A stretch of 64,000 nt of DNA from Thamnaconus septentrionalis (GCA_009823395.1 CM020502.1:33193444-33257443); one strand, 5' to 3'. Shown: positions 17,411 through 32,315, counted from the first letter of the stretch. The notes: generated by a model from the sequence alone, not told the origin. Numbers and translations: made by a program.

Positions 17411-19824
17411 CATTCCGCCGCTAAAGAGAAAAAAAAGGGAAAAAAGAGAAAAAAAACCCTTTGGCAAAGTTTTGTAACTGAGAAGCAAAGTTGAGGAAGA
17501 TTATTCCGTTTTTTTTTTTTTTTTTTTCAATGAAACTTAATGGCAGCTGGCATCCAGAGGGCCTCATTACCGCCACATCCGTTGTCAGTCTCGGGGTTTT
17601 CTGGCTGCTGCCACACAGACCTAACAAGGCAAGTCGCTGCCGGCATCCACACGCACCGCACGCTCCACCCCTTTAAAGCTCTGGTTCGTATCGCAGGTCG
17701 CTCTGCTTCGTTCGACTAGCGACTGGAAGAGTTAGTAAAGTTCTGCTCGTCGCGCTCGACTAATGTGGGTCTCTGCGGACCGAGATCCTGGTGGAGGAGG
17801 AAGAAGATTGGAGAAGACCTGGGAGAAGATTTCCAAGGATGATTGGAGTCGAGAACTTGCTAACGTTTGATGAGCAGTGAGCGCGGCAGGTTCAAGGGTT
17901 GGGCTTCCTGGACGTGGAATGGCCGGATGACGGGAGTCGACACACGCATCGGGCGGCGGGTCAGAGTTTCAAAGGCAGCTAAAAAGTTTTTCCAGAGTTT
18001 TTGGTCCCCACATTGTGAGAAATGCGTCGCCGTCGTTAAAAACATCACGCGGCCCTTTGAACTTCTCATCCTCCCTGGCGACTCCGCCCCATTCCAGACC
18101 GCCACTCCTCTACCGCCTCCGCCGCCGCCCCCCTCCACATACCACTTAACCCCAGTGTGAGACCCTCTGACCCACCCTTCCCAACTCCAGAGTCTAAACA
18201 ACGCCCCCGGCCCCTCCTTCCTCTCAGCCAAGGGACGTGTTGGGACAAGCGAGATGAACCAGACCACCACCACCACCATCGTCATCGTCTCCAGAAGCCC
18301 AGATAACCTCTGACTCAGTCGGGACGGGACTTTCCTGCTCCGTCTTCATCTCAGCAGGCCCGTGTCTCTGTGAAGGTGGCTGCAGCTGCGGCTGCCGCTG
18401 CCGCTGCCGCTGCTCCGCCGTGCCGCTCTTCCTGTCACAACGAGCGTCCTGACTGGAACCAGAGGCTGCCAGCTGAGCGACCCACTTCCCAAACAAGGAG
18501 GGACATTAAAGTTTGATCAGAGCACAGCAGCAACAAAGACCAAAAAAGAAAAAGAAAAGAAAACTTGTTAAGTTCTCAGACTGGGGGTGGGGGGTGGGGG
18601 GGGGGTTCCGCCTCAGCCAGCGAGTCGGACTGGGATTCTTCAGTACTGTTTTCACGTCTCCTCCTTCCCCATCCCGACAGAACAACTATCAGCTGTGAAA
18701 ACTTCAGCCAGACACTCCTACTGCAAGAATGCCGGGCCCAAAAGTTCCCCTAAGAATAAAACACACACACCCGCACACACACACACACACACCGCACATA
18801 GGAGCGCAGATGGAGAGCCATATGCACACGCAGACCGCAGAGGCGGGAGACACATTCCCAGAGACGGTCTTTCTCCCAGGGAAGGTCAAAGGTCGAGCGC
18901 TGGCTGCACGTGACGCCCGGCTTCCTGACTCCACACCGGGTCGGCTCAGATCGGGGCCTCCAGTCAGAGGGAGGCGCAGGTCAAACGCAAGGCAAGCGGG
19001 GAGCAGGTGAAGCTCAGCAGCAAGTCTGAAGATAGGAGTGCAGTTTGGGCCCCGCTGGCCTCTGAAGTCCGCAGCAAGAAAAAAGCTCCAGGAAATAATT
19101 TTCCTTGCATTTTCATTTCCTTTCCATAGAGCACACAGGAACCAGAGTGGTGGGGGCGGCCCAATCAGGCTCAGCTTGGTTTGGACTTCTGTCCAATAGG
19201 ATACAAGGACTCAAAATGTGTCGGACCGAACGGGTTAAAGGGTTCCGCCCACGTGGCGGTGCAGCGGCCAATCACGGGTCTCGACCGCCGGACGTCATCG
19301 CTCAACCCTTGACTCGACTTTTTGTTTCTGCGGTTGATGCAACCGTCGAGAGAATCGTTCTTCGGCGACGCCAGCGACGGAGAAAACTTTTCAAAGGATT
19401 TTCACAGCAATGACTTCTCACACGCTCGGAAATGCTGGTTTCAGTTTTTTAGAGCGCAGCTCTGGTAAAGCTACCACAACTGCTGCTGAACTTCATCAGG
19501 CCTTCTTTCAACTCCATCACCTGCATTTCGATCAGACTCAAGACTAGTTGATGAAAAAAAGCCACGGACTTCAACGTCAACATCAACTCGTTGTGTTTAG
19601 AGGGGGAAACAAAAACCCAAAACCTGCGCAGTGACAAACAAGGCTGAGTGTCTTCCAAACTGCAAACTCATAAAAGCTTTAATTAGACTCCAGAGAAAAG
19701 GAGGAGGAAAACACTCAGTGTGTGTGTGTGTGTGTGTGTGTGTTCCTGGGGTGTGACGGGGAAAGTGAAATTAGTCGGAGGAAAGAGAAGAAGACGGCAG
19801 CCTTCACTGGAAACAGTGAGATCA

Positions 19825-19825
<1 letters not shown>

Positions 19826-19870
<45 letters not shown>
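19826..19870. repeat. (CTG)15 trinucleotide repeat
   Basis: Fifteen pure CTG units, between two CA/TG tracts (19719-19742 and 19920-19951). Confidence 0.96.
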
Positions 19871-19918
19871 AGCAGAAGCAGCTGAGAAACCAGGACGATG
19901 AGGAGGCTGTGAGGCTGT

Positions 19919-19954
<36 letters not shown>

Positions 19955-20642
19955 AAGGATGTGATTTGTGTGTGTGGCAGAGCAGAACCAGGGTTTATCA
20001 GCTCAGGTCCAGACCCGTGACCTCTGACCTCTAAACCCTCACACACACCTCTTCCTGGAAGAGGTTACGTCCCTCTACTTCCAAACACAAGGGGTTAAAA
20101 AAAAAAAAAAAAAAAAACATTGACCTAATTTTTTCCTGCACAGACAGGACACGCCCACACGCACGGACAGGCGCAAAAAAAAAAAAAACACGATGAAGAC
20201 CTCGACTTTTTTTTTTTTTTTTTTTTTAAGGGTGCGCGTCACGTGTCTCCGGGAGAACTCGGAGCGACCCCCGGGCAATTTATAGTCACTCACAACAAAC
20301 ACACACACACACACACACACACGCATGCAGCAGCAACAACATCACGCAACACAATCTTTGAATTCGGATCCACCGGAAACTACTTGAAGCAAACACGAAT
20401 GAAACGAAGCTCCAAACCAAAAGATGAATCAACGAATGATTCGAACTCCAATCAAACACGAGCCGACAACCACCGAGAGAGGTTTTCCTCTCCGCTCATC
20501 GCTTCATATCCTCAATATGAGCGACGGCCAACAATGAGAGGACAATGATCCACTGACCCAGTGCCCCCGACCCCCGCCGCCTCGATCCGGGAGCGAGCTT
20601 CCCACAAACAAGCGCACCCCCAGAAATCCCCCCCGTCTCTCT

Positions 20643-20693
<51 letters not shown>

Positions 20694-20733
20694 CTGGTTG
20701 TCGATCCGGAGGCTTTTTAAATTGTCGACTCAC

Positions 20734-20930
20734 CTCCGGTAAAAGTTCAGCGGTGCTGCTGCGGCTCTCTAGCGGCGTCTGTGCGCGTCAAGCGGCGTCT
20801 CGGCATCCATGCAAGTGGAGGCAGGAGCGGCGCGAGGACCCAGGAAGGAAAAGTGACGCTTTTCTCGCCTCGGCTCAGCTTTGTTCCTCCTCCTCCTTCC
20901 CCCCCCGACTGCTTTCCCGCTCCGAGTCGT
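20734..20930 (-). promoter_or_regulatory. ripor2: Probable RIPOR non-coding first exon and CpG-rich promoter
   Basis: On the minus strand a CpG-rich stretch ends at CCGGAG followed by the strong donor GTGAGT (20733-20728). It lies upstream of the start-codon exon with no competing gene on that strand between them. CpG density stays high from about 20530 to 21250. I infer a 5' UTR exon; the transcription start is not visible. RIPOR2 is known for alternative first exons, so others may exist. Confidence 0.4.
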
Positions 20931-21100
20931 TGTCACGTCAAAAAAAAAAATTCAATAATAAAAATAAATAAAAATAAAATATCATGAATAAAATCAAATC
21001 TGTACACAGCAGCAGCAGCAGCAGCAGCGATGTGAGCCTCGCGCTCCGCTCGACGTCTGGCTGCTTCCAGAGCAAACACACACACTGAGCGAGTCCCCGA

Positions 21101-21145
<45 letters not shown>

Positions 21146-21743
21146 TCCAGTTTGTGTTTGCTGCGCTGCTCCGGAACGAGCGGCGGCCAATCACAGGAGG
21201 AGGATGTCACAGGGTGGGCGGGGTCGCTCTGCCCCCCAGCGGCTCGGGGAGCGTGTGTACGTGTGTTTGTGCCCGTTTGTCTTTAGGATTCTTCCAGCAA
21301 ATCCTTGATTAACAATGAAATGTGTTGAAGTGCGCTGCATTATTTTTGCTTCTTTAAAAAAAAAAATTGAACAAGTTGTAAAATTCACATTGACAAAAAA
21401 AAACAATCCGAATACAAATTAAAAGTCATCAATAATAAAAAACTAAATAATAAATGCACGTCTTTGAAACGACCGGATCATTGATCGCTTGGATTTTATC
21501 TGCTAGGTTTACAAGTTGAATCTTCATGAGATGTCCTCTACTAATCACTAAAGACACGTCTTCCTGTCCCCAGCTTGACTGTCTGATGTCTTCCTTCAGC
21601 CTCACTACTACTAGATGTACTTTATTAATCCTTGACAGGAAATACTACGACTGCTCCTCGTATCTTTCCTAAATCTCGGTGCAATCTCCAAGCTTCCCTT
21701 TCATGTCTGTTGTTGTGTTGTGTGTTCCGTAACTAATCCTGGA

Positions 21744-21798
<55 letters not shown>

Positions 21799-23745
21799 TG
21801 CACAGTGGGGTGGGAGGTGACATAATGGGTCTCAACAGATTTTTCTCCACCTCTCCCGGGGATTTAATCTGGCCATGAATTTGAGCTATTTATTCTCTAC
21901 CCCCAACCCCCCCCACCCCCACCCCCACTACCCCTGAACCCCCACTCTCAGCCTGATCTCGCCTCTTGTGGGTAAAGAAGGTTGCAGGGAGACGTTTGCG
22001 GCAGTGAGAGAAGGAGCAGTGTGGCCTCCAAAGCCTTTGGTTGGATTTGAAACATCTCCCTCCAAAAGCTCCTGGTCCAGGTTCAGACCTGCAGTTCAGA
22101 CCTGCAGTTCAGACCTGAGCGCCACTTTCAAACTGAGCCACCACTGACCGGACCGTCCCTGCCCGCCGCTCCTCCTCGCTGAGCAGGGCCCATATTTAGG
22201 AGGGGCGAGCTGATGCCTTTCCAGCCGGGCGGGTTTAAATTTAGACCTTTAGCTTGAGCGCAGCTGAAGTCTGACTGGGCTTCCAATGGAACTTTTCCAC
22301 CGACACCCCTGCATTACTGGCTTCTTTCTATTCGATGGTAGTCGCTGGTACCAGGTATTATCTTAGCACTGACTTCAACAGAGCCCAGTTCGCTGATTGG
22401 ACAGGGAGCAAAGAAAGATTCAAGAGAGCAGAAAAATCAAACGCAGCATTTTTTTTTTTTTTTTATGATTTGGATGTTTGATGTTTGTGTCGCATACACA
22501 TGGAGTCGCGGGGATTTTTTGGGCCGCCCTGCCCTGACGACCCCTCCCAACCACAGGTGCGGGGGGTGGGGGGGTGGGAGGCTGCTCAGTTGTTATGGAA
22601 AACGACCGAAACCGGTCGAGTCGAGTGGAATGGAGTCGCGCAGCTGAAACTGTGTCACGGAAAACCACCGACGGGATTCAGCCGAGAAGCCGATGATTGT
22701 TTGTGATGGTGCGGCGGCGGCGGCGTCTGGAGGAATCGCCACTCCACTGAGTTTGCAGCCCAGTTTTGCTTCCTGCTCCGACGTTCCGCCGAGTCCGAAC
22801 AAATCCAATTCCCCCTCGACCTTCCACGTCAAGATGAAATAAATAATTGGGGGCAGAAAATGGCTCGTCGCTTCTGATTTGTCACTCGGTGGTTGGGTGG
22901 GTTCCTAAACATAGCGGCTGATATGATTAATCTGAGGAGGGATTAGAGGCTGACAAACTGTAGCCACGAGTCAGGCGTCCGAGGTGCAGTTCAACCGAGC
23001 GGCCAGCAGGATTCCTCGCTGCTGCCCCCCACCCTGGGTAAACGACGCTCGACGACCAGAAAAAAATCTGGTCAAAAGTCAAAACACAAAAGTCACTTCA
23101 CGGCCTAAAAGTGTGTGCAAAGACATGCGGGTCTGAAAAATCTGCCCTTTGTGATGTCACAGAGCCCAGCCAGGTGAGTGACCACGCCTACAGTCAGGTG
23201 TTGACTGAAGAGGAACGAACCGCTTGCTTCTTTTTTTGTTCCCTTTAGTCGCAACATACGGGGCGCTTTTGGATATATTATTGGATATATTATTTAAAAA
23301 AAAAAAAACTTTTTAACATGAATGAATTCTTTAATGAATTCTCAGAGGAAACTTTCTTGTGTTAAAGCAGAAAAACAAGACGCGGCTGAAACGGAGAGGA
23401 AGGAAACTGAAGGCTGGGCAGAATGAACAAATCAGCGGAGCCAATGCACATGATGGCAACATGATGTTACTGCCATAAAATATCTAGGAATAGAAATAAA
23501 CTGTGTAGAATTATCAGTGCGTATTTATTATCCAGGTCTTCCCTGGAGTCCAGCGTTAAACCACCTTCTGTGGCTTTCATCTCTTTTCCTCTGCTCTCCT
23601 TCTTCCCTGGACTTTTCCTCCTCCGCTCTCTTTGCTCGACAAGATCTGACCGCACAAACCAGGATGAGTCAGAAGACGGCGAGCGAGGCCACTGGGCCGC
23701 AGGGCAGGAAGGTCAAGGCTGCGGGACGAGCAGGCACAGCTGACG

Positions 23746-23790
<45 letters not shown>

Positions 23791-23918
23791 AGGATGAAAG
23801 TGACCGACACTCAAAATGTCCCAGCCACCGCCGCCTCTTCTCCGGTTACGAGGCAGACTGACTCATCGTTGCACCTGAAGCCGACGCTCGACGTCTTCGT
23901 CTCTTTGTTGCCTCCTGC

Positions 23919-23919
<1 letters not shown>

Positions 23920-23961
<42 letters not shown>
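23920..23961. repeat. (ATG)14 trinucleotide repeat
   Basis: Fourteen pure ATG units; the poly-Met and poly-Ile frames are artefacts. Confidence 0.95.
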
Positions 23962-24035
23962 CGTCGCCAGTTGCTGCTCCGCGAGTCTCTACGGCGAGGA
24001 AGCAATTACAGGCTGCACTCTGCCCTGCAGCAGGA

Positions 24036-24083
<48 letters not shown>

Positions 24084-24715
24084 AATGATGGGTTGACTGC
24101 AGAAGGTGGATTCTTGGCCCTCGGGGGCCTCAGGTGCCTTTCAATGTTTGTCTCTGACTGCGAGTGCCATTAAAATATACAGGTTTTCAGTCAGTGATGA
24201 ACCAAAAGGACCCCACCCCCCACCCCCCCGCCCAGGGGGCAGACCTTCTTTTGGAGATTCCAAGGTGTCACTTAAAGGATTTTTTTACCCCCATAAATCT
24301 GCTCACCGCGGGTTGCCAGGTTACCGTCTTCTTGCATCTCGAGCGGGGAAAAAGAAGAAGAAGAAGAAGAAGAAGAAGAAGCCGCCGTCTAATTTCCTAC
24401 TTATTTACGCAAGTGGAATCTGAGCAGGCGGACCGGGCTCCTCGGCCCCCTGTGTGGTCCGTCGTCGCTCTGTTCCACACCGCCGGGTTCCGACCTCGCA
24501 GCACGCCCAGTTTCGACCCGTTGAAGAAAAAACCTGCCAGATGTGAAAACTCCTGCTAGCGAGGAGAAGAAGTGACGTGAACGAATGACCTCACTTCTTC
24601 CAGCGAGAGGAGAGGAGGACGCACGACACCGCTACCCCTTCTCTTCTCTCCTGGTTCTCCTGCTTTACCCACCACCTGCACAAAACCGTGGCAGCAGTTT
24701 GTGGAGTATTTTGTT

Positions 24716-24776
24716 GCAAAAAAAAAGAAAAAAAAAGAAAAAAAAAGAAAAAAAAAGAAAAAAAAAGAAAAAAAAG
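24716..24776. repeat. (GA7-8)n A-rich minisatellite
   Basis: Single G bases spaced by runs of A, about 9 bp per unit. It lies 95 bp before the longest (GA)n tract. Confidence 0.9.
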
Positions 24777-24870
24777 TAGGTCAGTGGAGGCAACTGTCAG
24801 AGATGTGGAGCGCTAATGTCCCAGCGACTGTAGGTTCCCCTCAGGTCAGAGCCGCTCATAGCACTGACAC

Positions 24871-25428
<558 letters not shown>

Positions 25429-27111
25429 CCCTCAGTGTGTCGTGTCACTACAACATCTGCAGCCAGACGATGGTTGTGCTCGGCGTCCTGTGCAGGGGAG
25501 CGGGAGGCAGCGGGCGAGCAAACGCTACAGTCGGGCCACGCAGATCAGGACGGCTCTGCATCACCGGGCCACCCCCAGCAGTACCAGACCTACTGTACAT
25601 GGAATCAGTTCAGCCCCCCCCCCCCACCCCCTCCAGCCTCCGTCCCCAGGGGAGGAGCTGCATTGCTGGATTTAGCGGTGATGGAAATCTGCTCTGACAC
25701 CTGCTAATCAGCTGTTTTTCCTCTGGGAGGGGGGGGCAGGGGGGAGGGGTGAAGATGGAGAGTGTGAATCAAAGCAAAACATGACTGCAAAAGCAGCTAC
25801 TTTGCTTTGTTGCTGTATTGACGCCCATTTGTTTGATACGTCCACCTTGAAAAGCTCCAGCCTCACCCCTGTTTGATGGCAACCAAGCAAAGTCCAGGGA
25901 GGAGAAAGAGGTGGAGCTACACTGCTGGACACTGTTCCTAATCAATTCCTTCCTTCCAACTTCCTGTCGTGAAATCTGAAATCCGATTGGCCTACTTCAA
26001 ATTTGACCGACAAACGTTTCGTCCAGTTGTCTTGCACGTTGATTTTTTTCTTCTTCTTTTCTTTTTTTGTTGTGAAACAGGGCCTCGCCTCCTCCAACAG
26101 ATCAACAGATTTGAAGGCTGGCTCCTGGACCCTGGTGGGCCCCACAGGTGGACACGGTGTCGGCTCAGGGGAGGATAAAGTTTCCCTGCGGTCCAGCGAA
26201 CAATGCAAGTCCAGCCTGGAGCCGCAGGAGAAATTGATTTGTGAAATGCGACCTGCTTTTCTGGCCTTCCGCAGGAGCCCGAGCGCATCCCAGCGTGTGC
26301 CGGACAACTGGATTATGTTGCAACTCATGACTTCATAAAAAAAAAAAAAAAAAAATCTTGATGGAGATTTGATTACGTGGCCTCAATGCAGGGACTTTTA
26401 GGCCAATTCAGTCGGATCCGTTCTGTTCTGCGTGTGCTTCCAATCATGAGACGCACGCGCGCAAAATTCAGTCTGGCCCCCCAGAAAACACGTCAGTTGA
26501 ATTTCCGCCAACCGTCTCAGACTCGTGACAAGCTGCTGTGGCAAGTATCAGTGCCCTTTGTGACATCACCAACGCCTCATTTCTCGTGTACACAAGAGGT
26601 TTAGCTCACTGAGAGGAAAGTGAAGCGTGTGCGTCTTGAGGAATGTTGCCTCCCAGCAGCCACTGGTTGCGAAAGCAATTAGGAGACAAATGGACTCTTC
26701 TGCATTTCATCAGACCTTCGCCACTACCTCCACCCGCCCCCACCCAGGGGGGTGATTAAGTCACTCCTTAAACCTCGGCAGCCCTCTGGCGAAGGCTGAC
26801 AAAAGCCTCGTGCAGCCGTTTAGAGCTGCAGGTGAAAAGAAGAAGAAGAAGAAAAAAAAAACCAAACGACTCCTTTAAACGTTTCGGCCTCCATTCAGGT
26901 GTCAGGTCGGCTCGCGCCAAAACCCCCCTGGGGGTTTGTTGGCCTCCCTAAACCTGCAGCTGAGGCCTCGGCTGAATGGAGGGAGGTCGAGTGATTGACG
27001 TGCCTTTGTGCCTGAGGAGGGTTTTATCATTTCAGAGAAAGCTAAACAAATAAACAGGAGCCGCTAAGCCCCTCAGTTAGCGACAGCCTGGTGTAATTAG
27101 CTGGTTAGGGA

Positions 27112-28487
27112 GATGGATGGATGGATGGGTGGATGGAAGGATGGATGGAAGAAGAGAAGGATGGATGCAAGGAAGGAAGGATGGATAAATGGATAGATGG
27201 ATGGATGGATGGATGGGTGGATGGATGGATAAATGATGGAAGGATGGATGGATGGATGGATGGATGGATAAATGGAAGGATGGATGGATGGATGGATGGA
27301 TGGATAAATGGATAGATGGATGGATGGATGGATGGATGGATGGATAATGGATAGATGGATGGATGGGTGGATGGATGGATGGATAAATGGAAGGATGGAT
27401 GGATGGATGGATGGATGGATAAATGGATAGATGGATGGATGGGTGGATGGATGGATGGATGGTGGATGGATAAATGGATAGATGGAAGGATGGATGGGTG
27501 GATGGATGGATGGATAAAAATGATAGATGGATGGATGGATCAGATGACTGAAATGACCTGATAAAACGGACGGATGGATGGATCAAACCGATGGAACCTG
27601 ACTTGACCTGATGGGTGGACTGGACTTGACTGACTTATGACTGATGGAACCAGACGATCAGATGGACCTGGACTGGACCTGGATCGGATGGAACGGATCG
27701 ATCTGACGATGGATGGACTGGAAATGATCAAACCTGATCAAACCGACCTGATGGACCTGACGGACAAACCTGATTTGGATGACCTGATGGGTGGATGATG
27801 ACCTGATCGATGGAAATGACTGATGGACGGACGGATGACCTGATGGATGATGGAAACCGATGGAAGTGATGGATGGATGGATGGTGGATGGACGGATCTG
27901 ACCGATCATGATCAAACCCTGACGATGGGTGGATGGATCAAATGGATGACCATGACCTGATGGATGGATGGATGGATCAAACCGATGATCTGACCAATGA
28001 TCTGATGGATGGATGGATTGACCATGGATCAGACCGACGGATGGGGACCTGGATGGATGACCTGGATCCAAGGATGGATGACCTGGATGACCCAAGTGAC
28101 CTGATCTGATCAGATGGATGATCTGGATGGATGATCAAACCGATTAGACGACGACCTGATCAAAATGATCTGACCAGATGGATGATGGACCTGATCTGAC
28201 TATGGATCCTGATGATCAAACCGATGGGATGGATAAATAGATGGAAGGATGGATGGATGGATGGATGGATGGATAAATGGATGGATAGATGGATGGATGG
28301 ATGGATGGATGGATGGATGGATGGGTGGATGGATAAATGGATAGATGGAAGGATGGATGGATGGGTGGATGGATGGATGGATGATGGATGGATAAATGGA
28401 TAGATGGAAGGATGGATGGATGGGTGGATGGATGGATGGATGGATGGATGGATAAATGGATAGATGGAAGGATGGATGGATGGGTGG
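27112..28487. repeat. GGAT tetranucleotide satellite with a degenerate core
   Basis: The flanks (27112-27538 and 28230-28487) are (ATGG)n with regular ATAAATGG and AAGG variants. The core (27540-28230) is built from scrambled words such as GACCTGATGG and GATCAAACCGATG with many GATC sites. The Met-Asp-Gly-Trp and Ile-His-Pro-Ser frames are translations of the repeat. Confidence 0.92.
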
Positions 28488-30423
28488 GCTTATCTCTGTG
28501 GAACAGCAGATGAGATGAAGTCAACCTTGGCTCAAAGCTGGACTCTGTCCACTGACTGGTGTGAAGACTGCGTCGGGTTTAAAAGCAGTGAAACTCCGAT
28601 CAGCTTCTATCAGGCGGCTGTGCCACAAAAAAAAAAGCCAGTTTCCTCTCGGGTGCCTCAGCGAGAGTGTGACTGCCACTCAGGCCTCCGCTTCCGAGGA
28701 CTTGAAAGCGGCTCTGTCCCATTTCCTGCCCCGGCCCAGTCGGCCAAACACTCATTCACTTCAACTGCAAACATTAGCTCTGCGTCCATGTGGCACCTGA
28801 CTGTATTTTCACAGTCATTAGGGAGCCCGGGCTCCTCGGCCCTCCTCCGCCAGCCGCTGCTGGCTGGTGCTTTGACTCCACACAGCGTTGACTGTTTTCT
28901 CTGCCTTGAAGCCGAGCTGAGCCATCGGATCGTCGGGGGCAAAATGAGCCTCGCTCAATGACCTTTAATAAGGAAGGACTTGAAGCAGCCGTTGTGTTTG
29001 TTTTTTCTGCTCTCAATGGAGCTCCTGTGTGTTTGCACTGGCTTAGCGCCGCCGTATTTTTACTCCCATCAGAAACGGGGTGAGATTTGATAACAAGGGG
29101 ACCAAAGCCACAGTGTGTCCTGTAAAACCTTTAAGTGCAGCTCAGGCTTTGCAAGGAGATTGTGGGCCGTCATTATTGTTTCCCTCGCTTAAATCCTTTT
29201 TCAAATCTTCTTTTTTTTAATTCCAGTGGGGCATCCTCACCGTGAAATAACAAAAAAAAAACCTTCCGGACCTCCAGTAAACAGTAGATTTAGCCCTGTG
29301 TTTGCAGGCTCCCGCTCAACCTCATTCAAAATCATCATTTGTAGATACTTTTCTGTGCCCTCCAATTCAGTTTTTTGTTCAAAAGAAAGGAAGCCGTCCT
29401 CTTCCAGGAGAGCGCACTCAGAGAGCTGCGTCCTGCTGGGCAGAGATCTTTGAACAACACCTGCACCAAAACAAATTCCACAATGAAAAACCGTGGGTTG
29501 CCAGGTAGCATCAGAGGTGAACGCAGTGTTGTTTTCCACCTGCTACAGTATCTCGCCATCTCTGTGGCTAAACGTGCAGAAACCACATTCCTGAATGTAG
29601 CAGTGACTCGTGACCTGAACACAACAACCTGGCTGAGGCTGCAGGTCGCCAAGCTGCAGAGCACTGTTCCCCACCTCCAGGCTCCTCCTCCTTCCTGTAG
29701 CTCACACAGCAGCAACGGACGACCGGAGGAATGCAGCCAAACGCACGGCAGCACGCTGGAAATAGAGCCAGCATGGAGCTGCTGTTGTTGAATTCATCCA
29801 TGGTCTCTAATTTATCTCAGCAGCACCTTTCAAACTTCGCCGCTACTACTGCTGGAACTACTGGAATATTCAATAAATATAATTAGCTAACTATGAGTTT
29901 TGCTTTGTGCTAATAATTCACACAAATAAAGTATTTCTCTGTAGGATGCCAGCAACTATCATGTTGCAAAAATGGTCCTTCAATTTTTTTATACTGATCA
30001 ATCACCAGTCAAGATGGATTTTGTGTGTCTTTCTGCAAATTTCATGGGGAAGCTGGAAAAAATGTGTAAATCCGTAAAAGAAAAAAAGCAGCAAAAGCAT
30101 CGACAAGAAATTCGACGCGCCATATTTCCCGTTGCTAATCCCCGCAGCTAATTACGAGGGAGAATATAGACGCGGCTGTGTAATATTCCAAGAGCTGTGA
30201 AGCGAGCGCGGCGTCGCTGCAGCCTGCAGCCTCCTCGCCAGTCTCAGCGAGCGCCGCGATTGGCCCGAGTCAGCTGGCAGCCAAGCGCACGCTACCACAG
30301 GAGCATCATCTCAGTCAGAAGTGGGTCAGTGGAAGCATTAACATACATTACGCACACACACACACACACAGGGGAATGATGAAAAATGTGGGAATATCCC
30401 CTCAGTGTCCACTGGCCAGAGTG

Positions 30424-30424
<1 letters not shown>

Positions 30425-30481
<57 letters not shown>
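30425..30481. repeat. (CTG)19 trinucleotide repeat
   Basis: Nineteen pure CTG units, the longest of this class in the window. Confidence 0.97.
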
Positions 30482-30482
<1 letters not shown>

Positions 30483-31570
30483 GCACCAAAAAGCTGCTCT
30501 CAAGTTTATAAATAGGCCAAACGCTGGGCCGTTAAAGACAACAACCGCTCTTCATTGGGAGCAGTTGAAAGGCACAACGCGGCAGATTGTTGGCGGCGCC
30601 TCGTGCCAGTTTATCAGATTTTGAAGGATGGATCTGTATCCGGGGATTTGCACTCGCGCACGTCACAGAATTGAGTCAGTGAGTCAGTCAGTCAGTCAGT
30701 CTGCAGCCCAACGTGCATTTTTGAAACGGTGGAGTTGAAAAGGTCGATTTCAGCCACAGACCAGAAGCACCACAAATGTACGTACAGTTTTGTTTGACCA
30801 AGTTGACGGTGATGGAGATGAATTGTGCAACTATTGTGTACTCGTAAATGATCTGTCGTTCTGTATCATTTTCACAGCAATGTGGGGAAAACGTTCCTAC
30901 CAGCGTTTTGTTTCTGGCCTCTAACTGAACCTTCCACAAAAATTCCATTTGATCCATCCTTTTGCCTTCTTGGAAGTCAGCCCCCTGTGATGTCAGAGAG
31001 GGCACTGACGTCTCTACCAGGTGAATGGCCGCTCCCCCGGCGAGATATTGGCTCCGCCCTCTTGTTTCTGTCCCCTTCCAAACAGGTGGAAGGTTCAGCA
31101 AAGCATCAGTTTGAAAACGGAGCTAAAAAAAAAAAAAAAAAAGTCCAGCCTTTCCAACTGGAGGCCGTAAACAGAGGGCTAAGTGAAACCTCCGCACAGC
31201 AACGCAGGGGAAGATTCTCGCTAACGGCCGGTTGGCCGCTCAGGCCGCCCCCGCAGAGCCCAGCGAGGCTTTTCTTAGCGCCTCGCGAGCGCGGAGGGAA
31301 AAAGTTCAGCAGAGAGAGAGAATCGATGAACACGAGCGCAGCAGCCAGCGGCAGCCGGACAGACGTTACGTAAAAACAATCATCCGGGCAATTTGCAGCG
31401 CTAACCGCTAACCCTGCCCTCCAGGCGCTGGGCTTTTTTCTTTCTTTCTTTTCCCGCCTGCAGCACGACAAGTGGAGACACGTCCTCACTGGGCCAGTGT
31501 GACCTCAGCGGCGCCACCAATGAGCCCGACACTTGCAACCCCCCCCCCCCCCCCCAAAGCAACCTCCTCC

Positions 31571-31605
<35 letters not shown>

Positions 31606-31642
31606 TAACCCTCTTCCCCCAGCTCGGCCGACCGCAGCCTAC

Positions 31643-31721
31643 CGTCGTCGAAGAAGACGTCCTCCGCTTCCTCTCGCAGCATCTCCTCCAGCTCACCGCC
31701 CGCAATGTCGGTCAGAGCCAT
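31643..31721 (-). CDS. Candidate first coding exon of an unidentified gene
   Basis: I do not recognise this sequence. On the minus strand a CpG-rich stretch holds ATG in a good context (GCGATGG), then 26 codons starting MALTDIAGGELEEMLREEAE and ending VFFDD, acidic and helix-prone, up to a possible donor G|GTAGGC. An earlier possible donor, G|GTGAGC, lies inside it after the Ala-Gly codons. The exon end is phase 1, whereas RIPOR coding exon 2 needs phase 2, so it is not a simple alternative start for RIPOR. Downstream exons were not found. It may be chance coding in a CpG island. Confidence 0.3.
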
Positions 31722-32315
31722 CGCTGCTCGTCCCGTCCTGTCCCTCAGCCTCAGCTGACTGCTCCGAGCTCCAGCGAGAGGACAGGGAAGGAAGGAAGGA
31801 AGGAAGGAAGGAAGGAGGCGAGTGGCCTGTGAAATGGGATCGCCGGCGGCTCGACGGCCTCGTTCGCTGGTCGGGGGGGGGGGCGACGACGGTCCGACCG
31901 CCAGCAGGCTCCTGGCACAGACAGAAGAGGAACCGGAGGAGGGACGGAGCTCCGTGCACGAGGGTGTGTGTGTGTGTGTGTGTGTGTGAGTGTGAGTGTC
32001 AGGAGTCGCAGCCACCTCAACTCAAGTTTCAGCAACAACGGAGCTCATTTCATAACATCCTGCTGCAGCGAGCAGAGCTCCGTCTCTGCAACCAGCACTT
32101 CTCCTGTGAGCAGGCATGCGCATACGTGTGTGTGTGTGTGAGTGTGTGTGTGCCATACGGGGGAGGGTCAACGGTACATGTGTGTGTGTGTGCGTGTCCT
32201 TATGCAAAGTACGGCTCTCTACAGTGAGTCAGCTCCGGTGGCCGATGATGATTAACGGGAATAATTAGATTCAGCAGTTGGAGGCAGTGAGGATGTGTGA
32301 CAGCCGCCATCAAAG

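Noticed and set aside
27077..27586. 169-residue Ile-His-Pro-Ser repeat protein
   Set aside because: A translation of the GGAT satellite; the other strand gives Met-Asp-Gly-Trp equally well.
27112..28487. Possible CRISPR-like array
   Set aside because: Units are 4 bp with no unique spacers, and the genome is a vertebrate one.
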